Part shown: positions 1 to 7,865 of the stretch, one piece after another
Numbering within the stretch: position 1 is the first letter of the stretch
How the letters are laid out: the number at the start of each line of letters is the position of its first letter
Source of the DNA: Marinifilum sp. D714
Lineage (GTDB): Bacteria > Bacteroidota > Bacteroidia > Bacteroidales > Marinifilaceae
Length of the DNA stretch: 64,000 bases
NCBI RefSeq assembly: GCF_030851345.1
Contig: NZ_JALPNU010000005.1
Coordinates: 186,001-250,000 of the forward strand
Direction: 5' to 3'
Translations under genes and position numbers: made by a program
Notes under the pieces: generated by a model
What the model saw: the letters and a program-made list of their open reading frames with translations, nothing else
Database searches by the model: none
Told to the model about the DNA's origin: nothing

Positions 1-844
1 CCATGTCCAGCAAAATTTCATCTCGTCCCAGCAAATCCTCAATTTTTAATCGCCTGATTTTTTTTGCAGGTATTTTTTCATGAATCCAATTATTGAAGGC
101 AGGAAGGATTTTAATTTCCAAACCATTCTCTAAGCACAGCTCCGTAATGATTCTTGTCTTTTCCTTTGGCAAATCGGCAATGGCCAGGATTAAAGTTTCC
201 ACTCCTAGCTCTTCCTTCCTTTCCATGGCTTTCGGAAAACTAAATATTGGAACATCCCTCAACTTGGTTTTCCATTTGCGAGCATCATCATCAATAAAAC
301 CAACTACCTGGTAGTTCTCTTTTCGTTCCTTTTTAATGGCCTCTAAAGCCAAAACGCCCAAATCGCCAGCTCCATAAATAAATACTCTTTTCTCATTTTT
401 TTGTTGGGTTAAAAAAGCATAGGTTTCACGTACCAACATTCTAAATCCACCAAGAAAAAAGAAAGACAGGATAAAATGCAATACCACAACCAGGTGAGGC
501 ACATGTACCAGACTACCTCCTATCCAATGGTTTATTTGATCGAAAATAAAAAGAATCAGCATGCCCGATGCTGTAGAATACAACAGCTTGATCAACTCTC
601 CAAAATCGGTATGGCGAATTACCCCACGATAAGACTTAAATATCGTGTAAGAAATAATGTAAGCCAATAAACTTGCTCCTCCAATTTTCATAAATTGCAC
701 AACAGAAATGTCAGGCAAACTAAAATTCATCCGAACTACATAGGCTATACTGAATGCCAATGAGGTTAATAACAGGTCGATGAAGAAGATCCACCAAGGG
801 GATAATATTCTTCTTTGCACAGCTTTTAGGGCGCGTTTTTTCAT
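1..844 (-). CDS. pglF: PglF/CapD-like nucleotide-sugar 4,6-dehydratase, 3' part beyond window
   Basis: The reading frame runs from an ATG at 844 to the window edge without a stop, giving 281 visible residues. The first ~150 residues hold several hydrophobic segments typical of the membrane anchor of the FlaA1/CapD/WbpM/PglF family. A Rossmann-like nucleotide-binding domain follows, with VFIYGAGDLGVLALEAI and later VGFIDDD. The last visible residues (RRLKIEDLLGRDEILLD) are the usual linker into the catalytic SDR domain, which lies outside the window. Family members convert UDP-GlcNAc to the 4-keto-6-deoxy sugar. Downstream position after aminotransferase, acetyltransferase and sugar-transferase genes fits the PglF step of a bacillosamine-type pathway. 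Substrate is inferred. Confidence 0.85.
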   Translation of the reverse strand, partial: MKKRALKAVQRRILSPWWIFFIDLLLTSLAFSIAYVVRMNFSLPDISVVQFMKIGGASLLAYIISYTIFKSYRGVIRHTDFGELIKLLYSTASGMLILFIFDQINHWIGGSLVHVPHLVVVLHFILSFFFLGGFRMLVRETYAFLTQQKNEKRVFIYGAGDLGVLALEAIKKERKENYQVVGFIDDDARKWKTKLRDVPIFSFPKAMERKEELGVETLILAIADLPKEKTRIITELCLENGLEIKILPAFNNWIHEKIPAKKIRRLKIEDLLGRDEILLDM

Positions 845-912
845 GATTAAAACAGGTTGAAAGTAAAAAAAGTTATAAGGTATTTCCAGCAGGACTGGAG
901 TGAAAGATATAA

Positions 913-1092
913 AGTCGAAGATCGAAGGTCAAAGATCGAAGGTCAAAGATCGAAGGTCAAAGATCGAAGGTCAAAGATCGAAGGTCAAAGATCGAAGTCA
1001 AAGATCGAAGTCAAAGATCGAAGGTCAAAGATCGAAGGTCAAAGATCGAAGTCAAAGATCGAAGGTCAAAGATCGAAGTCAAAGATCGAAAA
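913..1092. repeat. Minisatellite of 13-14 bp units
   Basis: Thirteen copies of GATCGAA occur in a head-to-tail array. The units alternate irregularly between 14 bp (GGTCAAAGATCGAA) and 13 bp (GTCAAAGATCGAA), differing by one G. The array lies between two genes transcribed in the same direction. Copy number is probably variable among strains, which is an inference from the repeat structure. Confidence 0.9.
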
Positions 1093-1158
1093 GCCTAAGG
1101 TCTAAAGTGTAATTCTGAAATGTCGAGGTAAGTTACAAAAGAGACTTTTACTACAAAT

Positions 1159-1229
1159 CACCCCTAAATCCCCTAAAGGGGACTTTGTAAACAGCACTGC
1201 ACCTTTAAGCCCTAGGGGTTTGGGGTAAA
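1159..1229. repeat. Dispersed GC-rich intergenic repeat, copy 1
   Basis: This element begins ACCCCTAAATCCCCTAAAGG and ends AGGGGTTTGGGGT. Its two halves are complementary, so it can fold into a hairpin, and it contains the small palindrome CCCCTAAAGGGG. Near-identical copies occur at 3150-3220 and, as a half copy, at 18691-18715. It ends at the stop codon of the aminotransferase gene, where it may also act as a transcription terminator. Confidence 0.8.
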
Positions 1230-2378
1230 TTAATTTTTAATTAAAATGTCTTTAAGGGCTTTTTCAATACGATCCAAATCTTCTTGGTTCATGTTACTGC
1301 CAGATGGCAAACAAAGACCTTGCTTGAATAGTTTTTCAGAAACTCCCGTGCTGTAGAATGGACAATCGGCAAAAACCGGTTGCATGTGCATGGGTTTCCA
1401 AAGGGGACGGCACTCAATGTTCTCTTTTTCCAGGGCCAAACGGAGGTCCTCGCGGGTGATTCCTCCTGTTTGTTCCGGATCAACCAAAACGGAGGTCAGC
1501 CAATAGTTTGAATAGTAGTTGGAGTTGGGTTCGGTTTGGAAAGTGATTCCAGGTACATCTTTTAATAAATCCACATACCAGGCATTGATCTCTCTGCGAC
1601 GATTCACTCTATCCTCCAATACTTCCATTTGTCCACGCCCAATGCCTGCCACAATATTACTCATGCGGTAATTGTAGCCTACATGAGAATGCTGATAGTG
1701 AGGGGCAACATCTCTTGCCTGGGTAGCCAAAAATCTTGACTTTTCAATCAGTTCTCCATCATTCGACAACAAGGCACCTCCGCCAGATGTGGTAATAATT
1801 TTGTTCCCATTAAAAGACAACACTCCAAAATCACCCCAGGTGCCCAGCTTTTTGCCTGACAAATGACTTCCCAAAGCTTCCGCTGCATCTTCCACTACAG
1901 GAATATCATAAAACCTAGCAATCTCATTGATCTCTTTCATCTTGGCTGGCATGCCATAGAGGTGAACGGGTAAAATGGCTTTTGGCTTTTTCCCGGTCTG
2001 CTCTATCCTATCTTCAATGGCTTGCTTCAAAGCCTTCGGACAGATGTTCCAGGTATCTTTCTCAGAGTCCACCAAAATAGGCTTGGCGCCCAGATAGGTA
2101 ATTGGGTTTACAGTTGCCGAAAAGGTAAAGCTTTGTGCAATTACCTCATCTCCTGCTTCTACGCCCAATAGGATCAAAGCCAGATGGATGGCTGCTGTTC
2201 CTGCACTCAAAGCCGAAGCATGCTCTGCTCCCGTATATTTTTGTAAATCCTGCTCAAAGCCGTTTACATTGGGTCCCAAAGGCGCTACCCAGTTGGTATC
2301 ATAGGCTTCTTGCACATAGTTCATCTCTGTACCGCCCATATGCGGGGAGGAAAGCCAAATTTTATTTAGATTACTCAC
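1230..2378 (-). CDS. pglE: DegT/DnrJ/EryC1/StrS sugar aminotransferase (PglE-like)
   Basis: The 382-residue product has the full length of PLP-dependent nucleotide-sugar aminotransferases. The motif EDAAEALGSH and the lysine in SFNGNKIITTSGGG, the expected Schiff-base residue, are present. YNYRMSNIVAGIGRGQ and the C-terminal LCLPSGSNM segment are also typical. The family transfers an amino group from glutamate to a 4-keto sugar nucleotide. The neighbours are a NeuD/PglD-type acetyltransferase, a PglC-type sugar transferase and the PglF-like dehydratase, so the product is probably UDP-4-amino-4,6-dideoxy-GlcNAc on the way to diacetylbacillosamine. The family is certain. The exact sugar is inferred from context. 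Confidence 0.88.
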   Translation of the reverse strand: MSNLNKIWLSSPHMGGTEMNYVQEAYDTNWVAPLGPNVNGFEQDLQKYTGAEHASALSAGTAAIHLALILLGVEAGDEVIAQSFTFSATVNPITYLGAKPILVDSEKDTWNICPKALKQAIEDRIEQTGKKPKAILPVHLYGMPAKMKEINEIARFYDIPVVEDAAEALGSHLSGKKLGTWGDFGVLSFNGNKIITTSGGGALLSNDGELIEKSRFLATQARDVAPHYQHSHVGYNYRMSNIVAGIGRGQMEVLEDRVNRRREINAWYVDLLKDVPGITFQTEPNSNYYSNYWLTSVLVDPEQTGGITREDLRLALEKENIECRPLWKPMHMQPVFADCPFYSTGVSEKLFKQGLCLPSGSNMNQEDLDRIEKALKDILIKN

Positions 2379-2487
2379 AGTATGATGTATTTGTTATTTT
2401 TAATTCAATATGAGATAAAGTTGCTGTAAGAGGTAGTATGGAATTGAATGGCCAATCCAATCTAAACAGCAAACTATTATTTTGTAA

Positions 2488-3093
2488 TTATAATTTTCTG
2501 AGTATGCGTGCTGGATTTCCAACAACCAACACATTATCAGGAACATTTTTACGGATTACAGAACCAGCTCCCACCATCACATTTTTTCCTATTGTAACTC
2601 CTTGTATAATGGTGCTCCCTGCTCCTACCCAGGTTCCTTCTCCAACTGTTACATTTCCACAAAGAATTGATCCGGGAGAGATATGAACGTAATCTCCAAT
2701 TTCACAATCATGATCAATGGACGCTCTTGTGTTAATGATGCAGTGTTTCCCAATTTTGGATCCTGACTGAATTACGGCGTTGTGGAAAACAACGGTTCCC
2801 TCTTCCACTTCTGCTCTTGAAGAAATTGCTGACGAAGAGTGACATACTACAGGAGATTTAAACAGGAATTTCTCCACCAACATCTTACGGATAGCATTGT
2901 TGCCAATACCCATTACAACCTGTTCAGCACTACCATTTAATTCATTCGAGCGAACAACCGAAAAACCGAGAAATTCCTCTTTATCAGGATCATCATCCAC
3001 AAAGGCTTTCACTTCTATTCCATTAGCTTCCAGACAATCCAAAATCACCTTTCCGTGACCACTAGCACCGTATATATACATTTGCTTATTCAT
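2488..3093 (-). CDS. pglD: NeuD/PglD-family sugar O/N-acetyltransferase
   Basis: The 201-residue protein has two parts. The N-terminal domain (MYIYGASGHGKVILDCL, then VKAFVDDDPDKEEFLGF) binds the sugar nucleotide. The C-terminal left-handed beta-helix of hexapeptide repeats contains DHDCEIGDYVHISPGSILCG and ends VVGNPARILRKL. The histidine pair around INTRASIDHD matches the catalytic base region of PglD. Between the pglE-like and pglC-like genes, the likely role is acetyl-CoA-dependent N-acetylation of the 4-amino sugar. Length and domain order are normal for the family. Confidence 0.88.
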   Translation of the reverse strand: MNKQMYIYGASGHGKVILDCLEANGIEVKAFVDDDPDKEEFLGFSVVRSNELNGSAEQVVMGIGNNAIRKMLVEKFLFKSPVVCHSSSAISSRAEVEEGTVVFHNAVIQSGSKIGKHCIINTRASIDHDCEIGDYVHISPGSILCGNVTVGEGTWVGAGSTIIQGVTIGKNVMVGAGSVIRKNVPDNVLVVGNPARILRKL

Positions 3094-3149
3094 TTGTTGT
3101 TTATTTGACTGCAGACGATTGACTATTAAAAAGGGAATTTCCGAAAAAA

Positions 3150-3220
3150 CACCCCTAAATCCCCTAAAGGGGACTTTTCAAACTGCACCAATTATGCCCC
3201 TTTAGGGGATTGGGGTAAGA
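3150..3220. repeat. Dispersed GC-rich intergenic repeat, copy 2
   Basis: This copy starts CACCCCTAAATCCCCTAAAG and ends AGGGGATTGGGGTAAG, closely matching the element at 1159-1229 in the same orientation. It fills most of the gap between the pglD-like and pglC-like genes and can fold on itself. Confidence 0.8.
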
Positions 3221-3231
3221 TTCGTCACAGA

Positions 3232-3834
3232 CTATCGACCAGTAAATTTCTCCATCGTCACACTTTCTGCAGAATTGATCCCTTCACTTTTAAAAACCTT
3301 CTTCACAGTCAACATTAGAATCTTCAAATCCATGGCAAAAGAAATGTTATCCACATATTCCACATCCAATCGAAATTTCTCCTCCCAGCTAATGGCATTA
3401 CGGCCATTTACCTGTGCCCAGCCTGTAATGCCGGGTTTTACTTCGTGGCGACGGGCTTGTTCTTCGTTGTATAATGGTAAATATTCCACTAATAGCGGAC
3501 GAGGCCCCACCAGGGAGATATCTCCTTTCAAAACATTGATCAGCTGTGGCAATTCATCTAAGGATGTTTTTCTTACAAAAGCACCAACTGGAGTCAATCG
3601 ATCAGCATCGGGCAATAAGTTTCCTGCTGCATCCTGTCTATCGTTCATGGTTTTGAACTTGATGATGCGGAAAGGCTTGCCATTTTTTCCGGGACGAGTT
3701 TGGAAGAAGAAAGGATGACCGTTGTTGGCAATGGTTAAAAAAAGAATGACAAAAAGCAATAAAGGGCTTGCCAAGAGTAAGCCTCCTAATGCTAATAACA
3801 TATCTATAAGGGGCTTTAAAAAAAACTTATACAT
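3232..3834 (-). CDS. pglC: Initiating sugar-phosphate transferase (PglC/WcaJ-type)
   Basis: The 200-residue product matches the small monotopic polyprenol-phosphate phosphoglycosyl transferases. It has one N-terminal hydrophobic segment (residues ~5-35), the KFKTM motif, the catalytic Asp-Glu pair in TSLDELPQLINVLKGDISLVGPRP (shown here in two overlapping pieces: TSLDELPQLINVLKGD and SLVGPRPLLVEYLP), and KPGITGWAQVNGRN. It would transfer the phospho-sugar made by the PglF/E/D-like enzymes to undecaprenyl phosphate at the inner membrane, starting repeat-unit assembly. The short form without the polytopic WbaP-type N-terminus supports PglC over WbaP. Confidence 0.9.
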   Translation of the reverse strand: MYKFFLKPLIDMLLALGGLLLASPLLLFVILFLTIANNGHPFFFQTRPGKNGKPFRIIKFKTMNDRQDAAGNLLPDADRLTPVGAFVRKTSLDELPQLINVLKGDISLVGPRPLLVEYLPLYNEEQARRHEVKPGITGWAQVNGRNAISWEEKFRLDVEYVDNISFAMDLKILMLTVKKVFKSEGINSAESVTMEKFTGR

Positions 3835-3842
3835 TCCAGTGC

Positions 3843-4634
3843 TTACTGCTGATTTACAATTTTATTAACAATAGAACGAACATCCTTTTTATTTTCACTA
3901 TATAATGCATCATTCCACAATTTTATTTCATCTATTGCTTTTCTAATTTTCTGAATTTCTTCTTTTAATGGCAAATTACTTGCTGCATTTTTAAAGGCAC
4001 GTGAAAGGATAACAGACTCAGAACCCAATCGAACATGTTCACCCAATATTTTTTCAGCTGGTAACATGCCATCACCAATTCTTGCTATACCACCAAAGCC
4101 AAATTGCATGTTATTCTTTTTACATTTCTCTGCCATGTACTCCACTAATCCACCACTCAACACTTCGAACAAGAAAGATAAACCAAGTCCAATGTGTAAA
4201 TCATTTAATCCGAAGAAAAGCTCATCAATTCCTTCTACTTCTAGAATATCATCAATTCGAGACATGGCTTGAGCAGTTTCAATCATCACACAAGTTTTCG
4301 CTCTCCCTCCAACAAACTCAACAAAAGTTTTTGCATCTGCTTCATCAAAAACCATTGGTAACATGATTACATCTGCACCATATTGAATCACTTTCTCTAT
4401 TTCATCCTTTGTATACTGATGAATTGGATTGATACGAACCAACAATTGAGAATCAGTTAATACCTTCCTAACTTTGGGAATATCATCAATATTATTATCA
4501 GACAAAACAGTATCTCTTCCTTTCTGACGCTCTGCTTTATTAATGTATTCCAAATCAAAAAATATACGGTCAATACCAGCATCTTGTGCTTCTTTTGCAA
4601 AGCCTGGCTCTGCCGTTAAAATCATTAATTTCAT
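3843..4634 (-). CDS. HpcH/HpaI aldolase/citrate lyase family protein
   Basis: The 263-residue protein matches the TIM-barrel HpcH/HpaI family. Visible family residues are the Arg in LLVRINPIHQY, the metal-binding Glu in CVMIETAQAM and the Asp in FFGLNDLHIGLGL. The early segment FDLEYINKAERQKGRDT resembles CitE-like members. Such enzymes cleave or form C-C bonds at pyruvate or acyl-CoA-derived substrates using a divalent metal. It lies 9 bases downstream-to-upstream of pglC in the polysaccharide operon, so it may make a keto-acid substituent or a nonulosonic-like residue. That role is inference, and no specific substrate can be assigned. Confidence 0.75.
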   Translation of the reverse strand: MKLMILTAEPGFAKEAQDAGIDRIFFDLEYINKAERQKGRDTVLSDNNIDDIPKVRKVLTDSQLLVRINPIHQYTKDEIEKVIQYGADVIMLPMVFDEADAKTFVEFVGGRAKTCVMIETAQAMSRIDDILEVEGIDELFFGLNDLHIGLGLSFLFEVLSGGLVEYMAEKCKKNNMQFGFGGIARIGDGMLPAEKILGEHVRLGSESVILSRAFKNAASNLPLKEEIQKIRKAIDEIKLWNDALYSENKKDVRSIVNKIVNQQ

Positions 4635-4767
4635 CTGTTTATAATTTTATGTTTTAAGTCAGATGGAACTTACCATGAGACAATTATCATCACCTAGTGT
4701 GTGAGTTAATAATTATTTACTCATGGACGTTTCATGTCTATATATTTTAAGTGTAGGTAGGTTTAAA

Positions 4768-5934
4768 TTACAATTCACAAATTTGTTGACGATCTTCAAC
4801 AATTAATTGTGACATTCTTTCCTGGGTAAATAGCATTTTCACACGCTCTAATCCATTTTCTGCGAAAAGTTTTTGTTTCTCCTTATCTAAAGAAAGATTC
4901 TTCATTGCTAAATACAATGCTTTTGAATTCTTAGCTGGAACCAACATACCTGAAACTCCATCTACTATAACTTCTGATGGACCTGGTATATCCGTCGTAA
5001 TCACAGGTACCCCCATAGACATGGCCTGCTGAATCACCAAACTAAAACCTTCCCGATATGAAGGGTGAACATGAATAGTAAATGCACTGATGTATTTTTT
5101 TACTTCATTTGAAAAACCTGTAAACAAAATATCTTGACAAGCTTCACATTGCTTTACCAATTCAGCTTCCAACTCTCCATTATCTTCTTTAGGACCTACT
5201 ATTACCAAAGCCGAATTTGAGTCTTCCGAATAATATTTCAGGAAAGCACGAATCAATTCATTTACTCCCTTATCGCGAGCCAACCTGCCCACAAAACCAA
5301 AAACGGTTTTGTCTTTTAGTTCTGGATGTCTTTCAAAAATTTCCTTTCTGTATTCTTCTTTTTCTAGAATATCAAATACACCTAAATCGATACCGACAGC
5401 TCCTCCTGCTCCAACAACACTTGCCTTTGACTGTTGATACAGTCCTTCTGAAATAGCAAATTTCATGTTCTTATAACTTGCCGGACGAATTTGAGTTGAT
5501 AATGAACAGGTGATTTTTTCAATTCTTCTGAATAATTTCCTTGCAAATCCATCGAAACCAACATAGCGAATTCCCCATTGGCAATACAAGCGATTACATA
5601 CACCTGCCAATTTACCTGCTATAGATGCATAAAAAGCTGCATTGGGTGTTGCATATTGAATTAAATCGTACTTGTTCTTTCTGAACAATTTATACAACTG
5701 AATAATCCCTTTCAACATTCCCAAAGGTTTTGCTCCCCGTTCAAATGGAATATTAATCAGGGTAAACTCATTGGAAAACTCCCCTACAAATTCTTTGCTC
5801 ATAGAAGAAACAAAAGTAACTGCAAAACCATTCTTTTGCATTTCTCTTGCCGAAGGAATAACAAATTGCTTTAATGTAATATCAACTGTGGTGATAATGC
5901 AAATGTTTTTTGTTACCATAGAACGTTTAACCAT
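4768..5934 (-). CDS. Glycosyltransferase family 4 (WaaG/PimA-like)
   Basis: The product has up to 388 residues. The C-terminal half has the GT4 signature: VFGFVGRLARDKGVNELIRA, VIVGPKEDNGE, and the EX7E-type donor-binding motif in HPSYREGFSLVIQQAMSMGVPVI (conserved part SYREGFSLVIQQAMSMGVPV). The N-terminal half contains YDLIQYATPNAAFYASIAGK, resembling acceptor domains of CapM-like enzymes. The start at 5934 overlaps the preceding gene by 22 bases, and a second ATG five codons later (5919) overlaps by 7 and is equally possible. It probably adds one sugar to the lipid-linked repeat unit in the cytoplasm. Confidence 0.85.
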   Translation of the reverse strand: MVKRSMVTKNICIITTVDITLKQFVIPSAREMQKNGFAVTFVSSMSKEFVGEFSNEFTLINIPFERGAKPLGMLKGIIQLYKLFRKNKYDLIQYATPNAAFYASIAGKLAGVCNRLYCQWGIRYVGFDGFARKLFRRIEKITCSLSTQIRPASYKNMKFAISEGLYQQSKASVVGAGGAVGIDLGVFDILEKEEYRKEIFERHPELKDKTVFGFVGRLARDKGVNELIRAFLKYYSEDSNSALVIVGPKEDNGELEAELVKQCEACQDILFTGFSNEVKKYISAFTIHVHPSYREGFSLVIQQAMSMGVPVITTDIPGPSEVIVDGVSGMLVPAKNSKALYLAMKNLSLDKEKQKLFAENGLERVKMLFTQERMSQLIVEDRQQICEL

Positions 5935-6962
5935 TTGTATTTTTTAGAAAATTGCTCAATCAAAAGAGCAAAAGTGATAGTTACTCCAACAAAAATAAAT
6001 AAGCCAACATAGTTATTCTTTGTAATCACATCCATATAAGAAATAGGCAATACCGAAGGAATCGCAGTAATAAATAATCTTTGACCTAAAAATATTAGCA
6101 TACTTAAATTCCTTAATCTAATGTAAATAGGATTGGTTGGTAAATTAAACTGGATCAGCCAACTCATTAAAAAATAGATACTGGGAACTAGGAAAAATCC
6201 CATATCTACATTTGTATTCATTTTATTTTTTATAAATACCGCTTCCAAAATGAATAAGGAGCCAAATAGTAGTGTCATTACTAAATTAAACGTACTCTTC
6301 TTTTTTACTCCTTTAAAAGCCAACAATGCTCCAATTGCTACAAATGGAAAACCAGCAAATATTCCATTTCTACTCGTTACAAAAATATCATTATAAACCT
6401 GGTAAATTTTACCTGCAAATGTTCCTTCACTTAATGGAAGATATGAAAATCCAAACGAGCCAATGATATAAAAAACTACAGCAATTAGAACAATTTTTGC
6501 AACCTTAATGTTTCGATACAAAAGAAAAAATGTAATAGAAACACCTATCCACAAAGAAGGTAAAAACCAGATTGTTCCATAAGTGGTGAAAACTATAGCT
6601 TTATGAAAATAGCGCAATACATCTTCTACGGAAGCACCATCCTGAATCCAATTTGTAAGCACAAAACAGAAATATATACAGCTCCAAACCAAATACATCA
6701 GAAGTATTCTCTTGGTAAATTTTTTATAAACACTGGTATAATCTTTTACATCGGTATTTTTCAATTTTAAAAAGAACAAATACCCACTACATGCAAAGAA
6801 AAAAGGCACCCCAAAATTATAAACCGAAGTTAACAATTTTAAAATAGGATGTACCGTTACATTTTCAGAACAAATATGAGCAAACATAATGGCTAAGGCC
6901 ATTACGAATTTCATAAGATCTAATGTAGTGTAGGTTTTTCGTTGAACTATAGAACTACTCAT
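5913..6962 (-). CDS. Acyltransferase family 3 membrane protein
   Basis: This is a 349-residue polytopic membrane protein with about ten hydrophobic segments. The N-terminus, TLDLMKFVMALAIMFAHICS, carries the conserved His after the first helix, and FGVPFFFACSGYLFF is the second family motif. Members transfer acetyl or other acyl groups to polysaccharides at the membrane (OafA/WecH-like). The stop overlaps the next glycosyltransferase start, and the start codon abuts the dehydrogenase homologue, so it is translated within the operon. The acylated sugar cannot be told from sequence. Confidence 0.85.
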   Translation of the reverse strand: MSSSIVQRKTYTTLDLMKFVMALAIMFAHICSENVTVHPILKLLTSVYNFGVPFFFACSGYLFFLKLKNTDVKDYTSVYKKFTKRILLMYLVWSCIYFCFVLTNWIQDGASVEDVLRYFHKAIVFTTYGTIWFLPSLWIGVSITFFLLYRNIKVAKIVLIAVVFYIIGSFGFSYLPLSEGTFAGKIYQVYNDIFVTSRNGIFAGFPFVAIGALLAFKGVKKKSTFNLVMTLLFGSLFILEAVFIKNKMNTNVDMGFFLVPSIYFLMSWLIQFNLPTNPIYIRLRNLSMLIFLGQRLFITAIPSVLPISYMDVITKNNYVGLFIFVGVTITFALLIEQFSKKYKWLNVLW

Positions 6963-7864
6963 TACAAAGCAAATTTTGGAGTTTCACCAATTAAAACCAA
7001 TTCTATATTCTCTCTTACCAACTTTAATCTCTTACTATTTATCTCTTTAGAAATAGCAGTAACTCCTGGTAATATTTTTACATTGGATAATCTTCGGAAA
7101 GGATTGGTAAAAGGATTTGGAATCAACTCGAACATATCTAATATTGCAGTCATTTCTTTATTTCCTTTTAATGCCTTTAAAAAGTCATTTTGATTAAAAA
7201 GGTCTTTTCTCCCAACATTTACTATGGTTACATTAGGCTTTAATTTTTCGAATACAGATTGATCTAATGTTCCCTTGGTTTTATCGTTTAAAGGAATACT
7301 TACTACCAAATAATCACATTGAGGTAAAAACTCATTTTTTTCTTCTATAGCATATACTTTTTCAAAGTTTGGAACATTCGTTGAAGTAAGATCATAACCA
7401 ATCACATTCATATCGAAGCCTTGCAATCGCTTAGCTACTTCTTTGCCTATGGCACCAACGCCCATTATGCCAACCGTTTTACCCCCTAATTCTGTAATGT
7501 ATTTATAGCCTCGTTGATATCTAATAAAGCTATTGCGTATGCCTTTATTATATCTTTTAGCTCCCATCAACAAGGAATAAACTATAAATTCTGCCATTCC
7601 AACATTGTAAACATTAGCTGCATTGCTTACAATCACTCCTTTTTGCTTAAATTTTTCAATATCTATCCCTTCGAAACCTACACTTAGTAGCTGAATAAAC
7701 TTTAGGTTAGGAAATGAAATATTTTGACACTGCCCAATTAAAGCTCTGCTACCAACAATAATTTGAATTTTATTATTGTCTTTAAATCTATTTATGTTTT
7801 GGGGAGAAATAAATAAAGTATCCGCAATATTATTTAGAATTTGCTTGCTATCTGTTAGAATCAT
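6962..7864 (-). CDS. D-2-hydroxyacid dehydrogenase homologue lacking the catalytic His
   Basis: The 300-residue product has the NAD-binding motif GKTVGIMGVGAIGKEVAKRL and the family order of conserved blocks: VVSIPLNDKTKGTLDQ, VNVGRKDLFNQNDF (conserved Arg) and ILDMFELIPNP (conserved Glu). At the place where family members have TPHxA with the catalytic His, this protein reads LPGVTAIS, so the His is replaced by Gly. This suggests altered chemistry or a non-catalytic role. Its stop overlaps the acyltransferase start and its own start follows a GT4 gene by one base, so it clearly belongs to the operon. Confidence 0.8.
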   Translation of the reverse strand: MILTDSKQILNNIADTLFISPQNINRFKDNNKIQIIVGSRALIGQCQNISFPNLKFIQLLSVGFEGIDIEKFKQKGVIVSNAANVYNVGMAEFIVYSLLMGAKRYNKGIRNSFIRYQRGYKYITELGGKTVGIMGVGAIGKEVAKRLQGFDMNVIGYDLTSTNVPNFEKVYAIEEKNEFLPQCDYLVVSIPLNDKTKGTLDQSVFEKLKPNVTIVNVGRKDLFNQNDFLKALKGNKEMTAILDMFELIPNPFTNPFRRLSNVKILPGVTAISKEINSKRLKLVRENIELVLIGETPKFAL

Positions 7865-7865
7865 T

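Larger units (their letters stand above)
845..1229. other. Intergenic region with a minisatellite and a dispersed repeat
   Basis: This 385-base gap lies between the aminotransferase and the PglF-like gene. It holds a 13-copy tandem repeat (about 917-1092) and a dispersed GC-rich repeat (1159-1229), which are listed separately. The plus-strand frames that cross the tandem repeat are low-complexity artefacts, and I see no gene here. Confidence 0.7.

Noticed and set aside
857-1112. Two plus-strand open frames rich in RSKIEGQ repeats
   Set aside because: They are simply translations of the minisatellite in two frames, with no start signal and no protein features outside the repeat.
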